In this document: piece after piece, positions 34,501-46,805 of the stretch
Layout: every line of letters starts with the position of its first letter
How positions within the stretch are numbered: the first letter of the stretch is position 1
NCBI RefSeq assembly: GCF_001039355.2
Contig: NW_019774480.1
Coordinates: 224,859-288,858 of the forward strand
Direction: 5' to 3'
Length of the DNA stretch: 64,000 nt
From: Lingula anatina
Lineage: Eukaryota > Brachiopoda > Lingulata > Lingulida > Lingulidae
The notes under the pieces: model-generated
The model's input: only the letters and a program-made list of their open reading frames with translations
The model's database searches: none
Told to the model about the DNA's origin: nothing
Made by a program: the position numbers and the translations under genes

Positions 34501-37500
34501 TGTATGTCATGTTTTTATGTTTCATTGCTACTACCAATACTATCATGTATATTTTGTAGTTGCAAGCATGGCAGCTTTGTTCTCTGACATGAAAAAAGTT
34601 GAATTATTACCAAAAGCACAATAACAAGACAGGGATTTTAAAATGGCTAGTGATAGTAGATTAAAAAAAAACAAAACAATTATTAAGAAATTGCAAACGG
34701 TTAGTTGGATTCATAGCAGAGAGTTGCTGATGAAAATGTGAATCTTAAAATGAAGTATGTTTTGTATTAATTTAAATTGGACTAAAAAGTTCACTGAGGA
34801 CCATATTACATATTTAAGATAAAGCAAAACATGCTTTTTTGGATATTAAATGACATATGATAGTGATGTATGCTCACCACTGTTATTGTATCTTTTGATA
34901 AATTTTTTTGATTATTGTTTTCACTACAGAGACTTAAGTGGCCAAGGTGAATTAGAGAAGGTAATCCTTGATTCGTTCTCGTCTCACAACGAGGAGGTCA
35001 AATCTGCAGCATCGTATGCTTTAGGTGGGTAACAGAAAAAGTTTGAATGTATCAGACGGAAAAGAATACTGAATGACCAAAAAAAGAAAACTGACTCAGT
35101 AAAAAGGAAGAAAGAAAATAAAACAGATTGGTGATCAACCTAATAAAGAAAGTAAATAAATGGATATAAAAAAGAGATAAAAAAGGGTGCACATTTACTT
35201 GAAGAAATGGAAAATGTACAATATGTCATGTAATTAAAGTAAAATAATGAAGAAATAAAAATATCAGACTTAAAAAATGGAAAATGTACATGTAAATTAA
35301 TTAAAAGATAGAAAAGGATACAATGTCATGTTATATTGAAAAGAAAGAATACAAATTAGTACCAAATGTAAGATTTAAATGAATGCATTAGCAAAAATAA
35401 ATCTCTTAAGGGGCCCGCACACGGTGAGCATTTGGTGCGCGCCACTTGCGCTGCGCCGTTTTCTCATCGTGTGCGGGGGTATTTTGGTGAAATTTTTGCC
35501 TCTCGGGCGGCTGAGCAAAATATCTCGCGTGTTTGATATTTTTGGTTTCTTGAGGCAAATGTCTCAGCATGTGTGGGGTGCAAGCGCCGATTGCTCACGC
35601 CATGCCAACAATGCGCATGTGCCGGTAGCCGGAAACAAAGAAAAATGGCAGCCCCCAGCGAAGTAAACAAAAATGTACACAGTTATAGTTAGTCTGATTG
35701 ATTAACGTGGTCACCATTTGCCATTACTTTCAGAAAAAAAAATAAATATGTAATGTTTCCTTAATCACATGATCCCACAGTTTGCGGTGCGTCCGATAGG
35801 GGCAGGCTGGGAGGCACCTCTGCTGAGCAAAGAGCGCATCGTTTGCGGGGAGCTGAGGAGCGCGAGCATCTGGCGCAGCGCAAGTGGCGCTCGCCAATTG
35901 CTCACCGTGTGCGGGGTGCTTTACAGATTGTATATTCTCATCAGACATTGCTTTTGTATTTTAGGCAGTGTCAGTGTAGGTAACCTGCCCAAGTATTTGC
36001 CCTTCGTTCTAAAAGAAATTGAAGACCAACCAAAACGGCAGTATTTACTCTTACACTCTCTAAAAGAGGTGAGTTAAAGACGTATTTAGCACTATTATTT
36101 GATTGTCCCAGTAGAGTTTATAAAGTTGAAATGTGCACAGTTAGGGTAGGTTTCTTTAATGCTTTTTACTAGCACACAGAAACATTGGTTTTGCTGTAAA
36201 ACTGCATTCCCACAGATTTTAGATCGATCTATCCTCATGGGGAGTCTCACTAGATTACTGTCAGCTTAGCTGGCTTAAATGTCTGTCCCGCCTACTAATA
36301 GCTGTAAGGGGGTAATTAACTTCTGTGCGCACTCGGCTGACAGCAATTTAAAGTGAACCCCCTGGGAGTTAGGTCGATCCAGAGGGATCGATCTAATTCT
36401 GTGGGAATGCAGTCTAAGTGTCCAGCATAAGAACTGACAAGAAGAAAAATGTGGACTGGTTGAGCTTTCGAGTTGCGAACATCTTTTTCTCATCATTTTC
36501 AAAGTAGGTAAATTTTTATTGTAAGTGAATGTTAATTTTTGTGATTGTTTATGAAACAATTTTATTTACCGCTGTGGAGTTTTTAAAGCTGGGGCATGAT
36601 TTTTATAGATAAATTGCCTTTATTACATTTTTTATTTTTATTTTTAGATAATAAGTTCTGAATCGGCAACACAAACTTCAGTAGAGGTGCTCAAGCCATA
36701 TATTGTTACAATATGGTAAGTTTTAATATATTGTTACAAAATGGTAAGTTAAAATATATTGTAACAATATGGTAAGTTTAAGTATACTGTAACAATATAT
36801 TTAAATATATTGTAACAATATGGTAAGTTTAAATGTACTATAACAATGTGTAAAGTTGAAACATACTGTTACAATATCTTGATAAGTTTAAACATACTGT
36901 TTAAACAGAAGTGCATCTGCAGAAAACTGCACCAGTGACAAATACTGTACCTTGTCATTCCACCCCGAATGCATTGAAAAAAAAAAGAAAAAAAAAATTT
37001 AAAAACATTTGTTGAACATTTTCATATAAGTTAACTTTGCCATAAAATGTTGCCAAGTGTGGCAAATTATTGACATTTATTCACACTTTTTTATTTGTTA
37101 TTATTATTGTAAAGAAATAATGATGAAAGTATAATATTTTACTGAATCGTTTATTAAAGAAATAACAATCTCGAAATAATTTTTCCTAAGGGCCATGTTG
37201 TTTCACCACTGTGAGTGTCCGGAAGAAGGCACAAGAAACGTAGTAGCCGAGTGTCTGGGAAAACTTACGCTGATCGACCCAAATAATTTATTGCCTGAGC
37301 TTCAAAAACATTTGACTTCACCATCAGCCTTGACCCGGAGTACGGTTGTTACTGCTGTAAAGTTTACAATATCAGATCAGGTGAGTAGATATAATTTATA
37401 CCTGAAATTAATATTGATGTGTATAATACTGGGATAGCTCTGGCTTTTTTTTTTTCTTAGCCAAGTCACTACATTATTGATATGTATAATTATAGCCACA

Positions 37501-40500
37501 GCCACAGAGGCAACATGGTAGCCTGTCACAGATACAAACCCCAACTTGTGAAAATTTTAGGTATATTATGCCTTGTTTGAAAATATCCAAAGTTCTAATT
37601 TACTGTGTCTAGACATCCTGCAACAAAGTCACTTAATTTTTCCTATTCAGAAAGAAAAATACAACACCCTCTAAAATAAAAATGCTGTATGTTGATGTTT
37701 CTTTCTGAAATGTACAGGAAGATGTGGTCTGAGTGACAGGCCATTCACTTAGAACTAAATCTATTCATTAAATATTTTGGAAAGTTCAGGGAAGGATCAA
37801 GCAGTGATTCTTGGTTTGGATAATTTTTTTTTTNNNNNNNNNNNNNNNNNNNNNNNNNNNNNNNNNNNNNNNNNNNNNNNNNNNNNNNNNNNNNNNNNNN
37901 NNNNNNNNNNNNNNNNNNNNNNNNNNNNNNNNNNNNNNNNNNNNNNNNNNNNNNNNNNNNNNNNNNNNNNNNNNNNNNNNNNNNNNNNNNNNNNNNNNNN
38001 NNNNNNNNNNNNNNNNNNNNNNNNNNNNNNNNNNNNNNNNNNNNNNNNNNNNNNNNNNNNNNNNNNNNNNNNNNNNNNNNNNNNNNNNNNNNNNNNNNNN
38101 NNNNNNNNNNNNNNNNNNNNNNNNNNNNNNNNNNNNNNNNNNNNNNNNNNNNNNNNNNNNNNNNNNNNNNNNNNNNNNNNNNNNNNNNNNNNNNNNNNNN
38201 NNNNNNNNNNNNNNNNNNNGTGGGGGGGGGGGGGGGTTTGATCCAGGATAGGGTACCCGAGATAAACCAACTGTTACCACCACTGCCTCTTTTTCTCCCG
38301 CAATTGGTACTTTGAAACCCACATACATCTGATTACACCTTTGGAACTAACAATATATTTATGACTTTTTTAAAGATATTTCTTTTCTTTATTTTTTAGC
38401 CACAGACAATAGACTCACTGTTGCGAGGCTGCATCGGGGAATTCCTGAATACCATACATGATCCAGATTTGAATGTGCGTCGGGTGGCATTGGTGGCTTT
38501 CAACTCGGCAGCTCACAACAAACCGTCTCTGATCCGAGACCTGCTGAACACCATTCTCCCCCATCTGTATGAAGAAACCAAAGTCAAGGTAACACATTAG
38601 TATTTATCTATTCTTTTATTTATTTGTTTGTTTGCTTATTAATTTATCCATATAGATTATGATTTGCCTTTTCACATGGCCTTTTCAAAATTGAATTGTC
38701 TGTGTCATTTTATTGTCAGTGTTTTTTATCTTTTTTAAAGTAATGTAAAGTGCAGTGATATTTTATGGAAAGTTATGTGCCATGAGAGAATTCCGTATTA
38801 TTATTATTATTATTATTACATTTAGTTTAATTATTATACCTTACCACATTCAAAGGTTATTTTTCCTCTTTAACAGAAAGAGTTGATCAGAGAAGTAGAA
38901 ATGGGGCCCTTCAAACACACAGTGGACGATGGGCTGGACATCAGAAAAGTAAGTGGACACTCATTCTGTTTTCCATACACCAGAGAGATTTTCAAGATCA
39001 NTACTTCAGACACCAGAGAGATTTTCAAGATCACAGTGCTGCGCCATGAGAAAATGCAATAAACAATAAAACTTTTACAGTATTTAAACAAGTGTCGGGT
39101 CTTAAAATAAAAGAATCTGTGGTGGAATTGGTCTTTCTGTTACAAAAATACCCTATTTTTGGCCTGTAGACCTACTTGGCTGTGCCACAGGTAAACACTG
39201 TAAGGGGGCACAGGTTAATTTGAAGTTGTAATGCCTTCACCCTGATTATCCTGAAAAATTCATTAAAATATATGAACTTAAAGCTTTTTTGAGAAATCTT
39301 ATTCACTGTTCAGCACAATACAAAATAAACATAGATAGAAATGTAATTACCTTTCTTGGTGAATGTATAATCTAGACAGTTTTCAGGTGCATGAAGCTAT
39401 ATTGTCTGTTTGTTAATAAGTTCTCTTTGTCTTCTGTTCTGCACTGATACTTAATAATAATAATAATAATCTGATAATATAGTCTTAGAATTTCGAAATT
39501 TTTGTGTCCTTTTTACATGATACCCCCTTTTTTGGTTTCTGTATTTTCGTGTTATCTGTAGTACATATTGAAAACATGGTGATGATTATGCAGTCAAACA
39601 TCTAATATGGCATCAAAATTGACAAAAAAAAAAAAAAAAAAAAAAAAAACTATTTTCTACCTTGTCATTATATCCTTCTGCATGTTTGTGCATTGGACAG
39701 CTTTGTTGCCTTTTTCAATGACCTCCTCTATGTTCTAGGCAGCATTTGAGTGCATGTACACTCTCCTAGATGCCTGCATGGACAGACTGGACATCTTTGA
39801 GTTCCTGAACCATGTGGAGGATGGTCTGAAGGACCACTACGACATTAAGATGTTGACCTATCTGATGCTCATCCGCCTTTCTCACCTGTGTCCGAGTGCT
39901 GTGCTGCAAAGTAAGTCGTTTTTTTTTTCATATTTTATTCATTTATTTAATTGTTTTTTTTTGTTTATTTATTTATTTATTTATGTATTTTTTAATTCCA
40001 GAGGTACCTATTTAGGTTGATTTAAAATTATTTTACCTATAATTGTTGTTTTTAATGTTTTACCTTTTGCATAGTTTTACCTTAATTTTAGAAAATTTTA
40101 TTTGTCTTTGTGTAAGAGAATGACAAAAAAGCCCAGCATTTATTTTGAGTGAATTGAGCGATACTGGCCTTCATAAATTTCCATCAATTCTCCAGGAATG
40201 GACCGGCTCCTGGAGCCGCTTAGGTCCACGTGCACCACCAAGGTGAAGGCCAATTCCGTGAAGCAGGAGTTTGAGAAGCAAGAAGAATTGAAACACTCTG
40301 CAATGAGAGCGGTTGCCGCACTACTGGCAATTCCAGATGCAGGTATGTAGGGTGGGTGGAGCCACTGTCTTTTTACTGGCAATTCCAGATGCAGGTATGT
40401 AGGGTGGGTGGACCCACTGTCTTTTTACTGGCAATTCCAGATGCAGGTAGGTAGGGTGGGTGGACCCACTGTCTTTTTACTGGCAATTCCAGATGCAGGT

Positions 40501-41080
40501 AGGTAGGGTGGGTGGACCCACTGTCTTTTTACTGGCAATTCCAGATGCAGGTAGGTAGGGTGGGTGGACCCACTGTCTTTTTACTGGCAGTTCCAAACGG
40601 AGGTATAAAGGGTGCGTGTGTGTGTGTGTGAGAGGGAGGATTTATTGTCATTGGCAATGGTAGATGGAGGTATGTAGGGGGAGCCACCTCACTGTTGCCT
40701 TGTTACTGGCAATGCCAGATGCAGGTATAAAAAATTGGCAGCGGTCGGGGTTTGTAGTTTTTGCAAAGGAATGATGGTAAATGCTGCTTGTATGTTTATT
40801 GTTAAGACAATGACAAATCTATTGGAGATAAGGAAAAAGAAAAGGATGAAGACGTATTTTTTGTCCAATTTAAGTTCATATATCCATCCAGATAGTTTTT
40901 TTTTTTTTTAAGTTATAATTTTTTTAAATTTGTAATGTTATACTTTTTGTATTTATTTCAGAGAAAAGCCCTCTGATGAACGAATTTCTCTCACAGATCA
41001 AATCCAGTCAGGAGCTTCAGGGTGTTTTTGAGTCCATACAGAATACGGCATCAGAAACTTCCCTCATGGATACCAGTTAA
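21667..41080 (+). CDS. CAND1: CAND1, cullin-associated NEDD8-dissociated protein 1 (32 coding exons)
   Basis: A HEAT-repeat solenoid that wraps unneddylated cullin-RBX1 and exchanges substrate receptors of SCF-type ubiquitin ligases. Joined exons give about 1235 codons (human 1230) collinear with CAND1 throughout: [14 protein letters not shown] start, an acidic loop (YDDEDDED... to [13 protein letters not shown], exons 10-11), the [16 protein letters not shown] segment (exon 17), [15 protein letters not shown] (exon 27), [11 protein letters not shown] (exon 28) and a C-terminus in LMDTS. All introns are GT-AG. Exons: 21667-21708, 22797-22898, 23129-23196, 23732-23844, 24470-24570, 24734-24800, 25223-25321, 25859-25986, 26401-26563, 26794-26900, 27332-27483, 27743-27851, 28311-28496, 28806-28917, 29245-29338, 29993-30110, 30428-30593, 30915-31014, 32031-32116, 32459-32573, 32972-33132, 33949-34044, 34434-34501, 34930-35024, 35965-36068, 36648-36715, 37191-37380, 38400-38588, 38877-38948, 39739-39910, 40196-40342, 40962-41080. 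Exon 8 has one surplus base. An N gap lies in intron 27. Confidence 0.96.
23860..24130. repeat. (CA)n-rich tract in CAND1 intron 4
   Basis: An irregular CACACA/CATACA tract begins 15 bases after the exon 4 donor. Long Thr/His frames across it are artefacts. Confidence 0.9.
25628..25799 (+). mobile_element. Decayed MITE, CAGGCCCGTAGCCAG family
   Basis: A G-run head, a central AAAAGGTCCATT word and a terminal GAAATTGCTGGCTAC match the better preserved copy at 31749-31916. It lies in CAND1 intron 7. Confidence 0.6.
25859..25986 (+). other. CAND1: CAND1 exon 8 with apparent +1 frameshift
   Basis: The first part reads [16 protein letters not shown]. After the T run at 25908-25911 the CAND1-like reading continues only one base later, as [20 protein letters not shown]. 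The exon is 128 nt, and 127 would keep frame with exons 7 and 9. All other exons are consistent, so a homopolymer error or a rare allele is likelier than gene death. Confidence 0.85.
28531..28594. repeat. (CT)n microsatellite in CAND1 intron 13
   Basis: 64 bases of nearly perfect CT. Confidence 0.95.
28882..29042 (+). repeat. 37 bp tandem repeat copying the exon 14 end and splice donor
   Basis: The unit covers the last ~32 bases of exon 14 plus GTGAGT. Perfect donors occur at 28918, 28955 and 28992. A fourth copy has GGGAGT, and a fifth is degraded. The true donor is 28918, since it keeps frame with exon 15. Confidence 0.92.
31488..31715. mobile_element. MITE with long inverted ends, copy 1 (CAND1 intron 18)
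   Basis: About 100 bp arms face each other. GGGGAGTCTCACTAAATTG recurs inverted as CAATTTAGTGAGACTCCCC. It is related to the element at 36201-36413. The ends are approximate. Confidence 0.7.
31749..31916 (+). mobile_element. MITE with CAGGCCCGTAGCCAG termini
   Basis: Perfect 15-base inverted ends (CAGGCCCGTAGCCAG / CTGGCTACGGGCCTG) enclose 168 bp, with internal inverted GAACCCCCCTTTT-type words. The termini are hAT-like. No clean target duplication was found. Confidence 0.85.
32590..32826. mobile_element. Short inverted-repeat element in CAND1 intron 20
   Basis: TCAATGAAAACGCATCA at the left recurs inverted as TGATGCGTTTTCATTGA at the right, in a ~237 bp element edged by TA-rich sequence. 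It begins about 16 bases after the exon 20 donor. Confidence 0.7.
33373..33538 (-). mobile_element. MITE, CAGGGGCGGATCC family, copy 3 (reversed)
   Basis: The reverse complement of the copies at 6083 and 7258, with the paired GACCGTCTTCC-like words retained. It lies in CAND1 intron 21. Confidence 0.75.
35410..35919. mobile_element. 510 bp MITE with GC-rich inverted ends (CAND1 intron 24)
   Basis: The left arm CCGCACACGGTGAGCA...CACTTGCGCTGCGCC returns inverted at the right as GGCGCAGCGCAAGTGG...CTCACCGTGTGCGG. Its GC content stands out from the intron. It ends about 45 bases before exon 25. Confidence 0.85.
36201..36413. mobile_element. MITE with long inverted ends, copy 2 (CAND1 intron 25)
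   Basis: Ends ACTGCATTCCCACAGA and TCTGTGGGAATGCAGT are exact inverted repeats. The arms share GGGGAGTCTCACTA with the copy at 31488. Confidence 0.8.
36698..36900 (+). repeat. ~28 bp tandem repeat copying the exon 26 end and splice donor
   Basis: The exon 26 end plus GTAAGTT (donor 36716) recurs with donors at 36744, 36772 and 36823, then in weaker copies up to about 36900. Only the first restores frame with exon 27. Confidence 0.88.
37834..38219. other. Assembly gap (N) in CAND1 intron 27
   Basis: 386 N bases between poly-T and poly-G. No coding sequence is missing, because exons 27 and 28 join in frame. Confidence 0.98.
40320..40735 (+). repeat. 52 bp tandem repeat copying the exon 31 end and splice donor
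   Basis: CTGGCAATTCCAGATGCAG plus GTATGT or GTAGGT recurs with donors at 40343, 40395, 40447, 40499 and 40551. Degraded copies follow near 40603 and 40716. Confidence 0.93.
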
Positions 41081-41291
41081 ACCAGACTGTGGAAAAACTT
41101 TATATACTACCAGAAAACTAGGGCGTGTGACACAGGGTTTTGAACCAGTTTCACAAAGGAATTTTATATTGAATGTCAGGCACAACTTTGAGATCAAAAC
41201 TTTAGCCTGCGACGATAAATAGCCTAAAACGTTAGCCGTACCTTTCTTTTTATAAAACGAACCCATTATTTCATTTAAGTGGACTGCTACC

Positions 41292-41328
<37 letters not shown>

Positions 41329-41825
41329 GATCAAAGAAGTCTTAAAATTTGTCTAAAAGTCAAGACCGGAGATTGGTCTTAGTTTAAAGTATTAAATCTA
41401 TCCCTGCTCTAGCAGAAACAACTGAAATGGGCAATTTATAGTCAGAAAAACACGAATCACTTGGTCAAGAATGGCCTTGCTTTGTTTCATAAAATAAGAT
41501 ACCTCCTCTACTGAAATCTCCCTCGCAGACGCAATTGTAATGTTAAAGGAAAAACAAAAAATCATAGCTTTGTTAAAGGCCATCTTGTTTTATGGTCTTG
41601 GTGTATTTGAACGGTATAGTAACATTGAGAAAACCCCCTGTGGTGATTCGGGTAAAATGCGTGACAACCAGAGGGGAAGTTTATCCCAATAGAAACCAAG
41701 CCCATACTACCAACATTTGTTGTGCAACCGAAATGCTTGCAAAATGATTGTCTTTTGCTACCGCCACCAGTTTTAGCTATTAAAATGCAGAAAAATATTG
41801 AATAAAATTATATATTAAACCTGTG
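41081..41825 (+). other. CAND1: Probable CAND1 3' UTR
   Basis: No splice is needed after the stop. A ~33 base poly-T lies at 41295-41327, and the first clear AATAAA with a suitable setting is at 41801-41806. The end is inferred. Confidence 0.45.
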
Positions 41826-42176
41826 ACATTTTACTGGTTGCATTAGGTGAACTATAAGGTGAATTGGGTGTTTGATAGAGAAGTTGAGGGAAAACGGTTC
41901 TGTCGATTGTTAGACGCGTATAAAACAGAAATCGAACAATTTTTTTTTGTATGCCCACACATCCTGCAGGGCGCATTATCTTTTGCAATCGGACTTTAAA
42001 AATGATAAAGCCTGTTAAATAAATGCACCTGATGTCGACTTTTATGTTTCTGAAATGCATTACAATAGGTGAATAGAAGAAAAAAGCACATGTCTCGAGT
42101 AACAATCGATTTTGTACAAAAATGTCGGATTGGATACCTGATGCAGCACTGATGCAAGGAAGACGGTGTATGTGTG

Positions 42177-42207
<31 letters not shown>

Positions 42208-42373
42208 CACAGGCCCAGTCTTAATCTAGTCTATTTCCTAAGTGGCCCAGACCACATCCCAATTAGGACCTGGCCCAGACCACATCCTTATTGTGTATTT
42301 GCATTGTTACCATGACTGCATTTTAGGGGGAAAAACACCCAGTATATTGAAAGTAAGATAAGAGTAAAGTAAG

Positions 42374-42376
<3 letters not shown>

Positions 42377-42425
<49 letters not shown>

Positions 42426-43010
42426 GCAGTGACATTTGGTCCGAATGAGAGGAAAAAATAACGTTCAGTATTCAGTAATGTGGAAATGTGTTGGGTGCCG
42501 CAGGCTGTAAAGACTGCCACAGCCTTAGGGGTTTCCATTTTTATCATCATTTTCACAAGTCTCAACTTTCATTTTTCAATGTTTCATACATGATGTGGTA
42601 TTAATTCAATCAGTGCAAGATTGTCTGATAAAATTCACAAGGGAATCTAAAATGTATTAGTAACTTTAATGAATTATTTTACACCTAGCAGTGCTGTGAG
42701 TGAAGATGGTCATCGCCCGTTGCTGTGGGTGGAGGTGGTTATTGTTCATTGCTTTAGGAGATGATGGTCATCGTCCATGTCTGTTGGAGATGTTTGATCA
42801 GTGCTGTAGTACGAAGTTATCAAAGAATTTTTTTCATTCTATAAAATAAAAATAATATAAAACTGTGCATTGGAGCACACGAACAATACGTGGTGCTTCG
42901 ATATGAAACTAGACAACTTTTGTGTTTTTAATCTCCAAATACTAAAAAAAAATCAAACTATTAAAGAGGCCGGGAACAAGATCTTATTATATAGTATATT
43001 TTATATTAAT

Positions 43011-43054
<44 letters not shown>

Positions 43055-46000
43055 GATTATATACATATAACACTATTAATACAATGGGAATCCCCTTGTA
43101 ATGAAGGTAAAATAAATGTTATTCTAAGGAATTCCGATGGATTTACTTTTAAAACATAAAATCAATAGAACATTTCTAATATAAATTTTCAAAAAGACAC
43201 CAGAGAGCAAATTAAATAAAATCAACCAGACGGTAAATACCGGCAGGCTTTGTTAATTTCACCAACTTGTTTATTTCACCTTTTCACCTTTCGCGCACGC
43301 GCAGTTGTTTGAAGCCTGTGCTGTGCATTGGTAGTTTTGATTTTTTACACACGTTGCCGCACTGAATCATTTTCCCCTAGGATAAAGGTTGCGTGCACGT
43401 GTTTGTATGTGTTTATTGGAACAGAATGCTCACAAAAAATCCTAACGTAACAGTTGATGGCTGAGGCTGATGGTCCAAGCCTATTGTAACTTTTTTGCAA
43501 TTATGTCTTTTAAATTTTTGTATAAATATTTTAGAATGGGAATGTCGGGACGCCTTCTTTATTATTTGGGGGCATGTGTAACCGGCTGACAAGAAGTTAC
43601 ATATTTTCTGTCACTTGGAACGTGAGCGGGAGATATAAAAAAATAACAGAAATTGAAAACCATTGTGCCGTTTCCAAAAAAGATATAGCACTTGCAGGTT
43701 TCCATGGATACAGTTTAAAGTGAAGTGACGTTCCCATATGCGCACTTACTGTCTGAATAATTAACTCCAGGACTACATCTCACGATGTCTCTTACCTCAA
43801 AGGAGGTTATGTTTTTGGTTCCGTTAGTTTGTCTGTCTGTCTGTCTGTTAGCAACATTACAGAAAAAGTTATGGACCGATTTTGATAAAATTTTCAGGAA
43901 CTGTCAGAAGTGGGCCAAGGAACAGATGATTAGTTCTTGGTGGTGATCCGGATCATTAATCAATCAATAATCAATAATAATCAAAAATTGTCTGCACTCT
44001 CGGAGTGTTTTTCTAGTTATATAATTAAATCCTAAAGGACTGCCCAGTCACTTAGACTGCCATGTACACCTTTCAGAAGGAAATATCCTGATCAGGTACT
44101 TTTGTTTGAGGGGTTTTATCATTTATGAATTGTGGATTGGGAAACATAATCGGTATCTTTGCAGGATATCTAGTAATAAATATATGACTTTGTCACATTT
44201 TTCAGATTTTGATTATTAAGTCTTTATAAGAACAGGTTTAAAATCTTATAAATGGCTTGGTTGATTTTTTTTAAAGAGCAAGTTCATCTTGGTACAGCCA
44301 CTGTATTTTCACAATGAATGGTTTTGTCCTGTGCAAGTAAAATACAACAAGACAACATGATGTTATAAAATTAATCACCCATAGCGCTCATTCATTCATA
44401 TGAACCATATCCATTATAAAAAAAAAAACACTATAATGAGACCACATAATCCGTGCCGTACATAAATGGCAAACAAGTCACGTAATGTAAAATAATGAAG
44501 AAGTCCTTTGTGACAGACCCATGATGTTCCTTTGTCCCCAGTGAAACTGTAATGATGCCAAACATAATAACTTGACGTGTGTCACGCCTGACAGGTACTT
44601 CACAATTCATCTGCCAGCGCTGCAGACGGGAAAGGACTAAGGAGGGCATGCTTAATGGTTTGTGGAAAGTCACANCTAAATCGTTATAGAATGAAAATTT
44701 AGTGGTTAAACGGCATTGGGTGGACACTTTACTGCTTTGGCGGAGGTCTGCGCTCTCGGAGTGCTTTTCCAGTTTGTTACAGACATAAAACTCAAACTAA
44801 TGTTGTGGTGGCTCAGCACTGCATATTGATTTCATTCTACCTTTCTGTCAGGTCATGTTATCTTTCCATAATTTATCCATATTAGTTGTGCCACCTCTTT
44901 ACGGTAAGAGGGTTACTCTAGATGTAATTTCTCCTCTTCGAGTGCGTTTTCCCGTCTCCATTCTTCCCACCGCTACTCTTTGTCGACTACAAGAAATAAT
45001 TCCCACATCGACATCCCAGTAAGTAGTAACAATGGGTTTCCCCCAAGCTGTCTAACTGTGGGATCGGCCAGCGCTTCTGTTTTTATATCCGTTTTTCTGG
45101 TTAAATAAAAACTGCAAGATTTATAAGAGCTAGAAGTATACTTTGCGCATATTTATGAAAATTGAGATGTGGGTGGATAAAAAGAATTGTAAAAAATAAT
45201 AATAACAGAAAATGAAAATCAATGTGCCGATTCCAATAAAGATAAGTAAAGTCGGTTTGGAATGTGTCCCCAGTTCTCATGTTCGTATATGCGCACTTAC
45301 TATCTGAATAATTATCCCCAAGCACTGCATATCATGATGTATGCCACCTCCAATGGTAATGAGTTTTTGTTGAATATATATTTTTTATTGTTACAGACAT
45401 AAATCTCAAACCAGTGCTGTGGTGGCTCGGCACCCCACTGCATATTAATTACATTGTACTTGTACTTCTGTCAGGTCATGTTATTTTTTTATGATTTATC
45501 CATGTTAATCCTGCCACCTCTTTACGGTTAGAGGGTTACTCTAGATTTAATTTCTCCTCTTCGAGTGTGTGATTCCGTCTCCATTCTTCCCACCGCTACT
45601 GTTTGTCGACTACAAGAAATAACTCACACATCGACATTCCAATAGGTTAAAAAATCGAGTTTCCCAAAAGTTGTTGTAACTGTCGGCCACTAATTCAGTT
45701 TCTACATTCGTTTTTTCTGGCTAAATAAAAACCGGAAGGTTTCTCTGGATTTTTGGACTATTTCTAAATAAACATGTCTATAAGGGCTAAGTGCACATGG
45801 CGCATATTTATCAAAAATGAGACTTGAGTAGATCAGAATAGACGTAAAAAAAGAAATTGAAAATCAAATTGCCGATTCCAATAAAGATAAAACATTTGCA
45901 GGTTTCCATACACTTTGAAGTGAAGTGAGTTGATGGAATGTGTCTCCAGTTCTCATGTTCGCATATGCGCACTTACCGTATGAATAATTATTCCATAGCA

Positions 46001-46804
46001 CTGCATATCATGATGTCTCCCTGCTTCAGTGGTGTGGTGTTTTTGTTTAACATATATTTTAGATTGTTGTGGCCTTAAAACTCAAATTAATGCTGAGATG
46101 ACACGGCCCAGCACTGCATTTTAATTTTCATTCTACCTTTCTGTCAGGTCATGTTTTTTTTTTTATGATTTATCCATGTTAATCATGCCACCTCATTACG
46201 GTTAGAGGGTTACTCTAGATTTAATTTCTCCTCCTCGAGTGCGTGTTCCCGTCTCCATTCTTCCCACCGCTACTTTTTGTCGACTACAAGAAATAACTCA
46301 AACATCGACGTCCCAATATGTAGTAAAATGGAGTTTCCCAGAGGTTGTTGTAACTCTGGGATCAACCACTACTTCAGCTTGATGAACGTGTTTATAGTAC
46401 ACGTGGAGCAAATTTATCAAAAATGAGTAGATCAGAATTAAGAGATGTAAAAAAAAAGAAAGAAAATGAAAATCAACGTGCCGATTCCAATAAAGATAAA
46501 ACAATTGCAGATTTCCTTACAGTTTAAAAGTGAAGTGACTTTCGAATGTGTCTCCAGTTTTCACGTTCGTAAATGTGCACTTCCTGTCTGAATAATTATC
46601 CCACGGTACTACATATCATAATATCTCCCGCCTCAAATGGTGTGGTGCTTTTGTTTAATGTAATTTTTTTAATTGTTACAGACAATAAACTCAAACTAAT
46701 GCTACGGTGGCCCAGCCTAGCACTCCACATTGATTTCATTCTATCTTTCTTTTAGGTCACGTATATGGTCCAACTTCCAAGCCAATGAACATTATTTGCT
46801 TACT
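42377..46804. repeat. Duplicated block 1 (repeat-rich, no gene)
   Basis: Begins with a CT run and contains the CAAATGCAGTGACATTTGG segment, an (AAT)n run at 43015-43048, a Helitron-like short element and four array monomers. It aligns with 46806-51500. Two stretches (about 42476-42843 and 43975-44675) are absent from block 2. Single N bases occur at 44675 and 46805. Confidence 0.8.
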
Positions 46805-46805
46805 N

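Noticed and set aside
37777-38328. Frames of 146-180 codons
   Set aside because: They consist mainly of the N gap in CAND1 intron 27.
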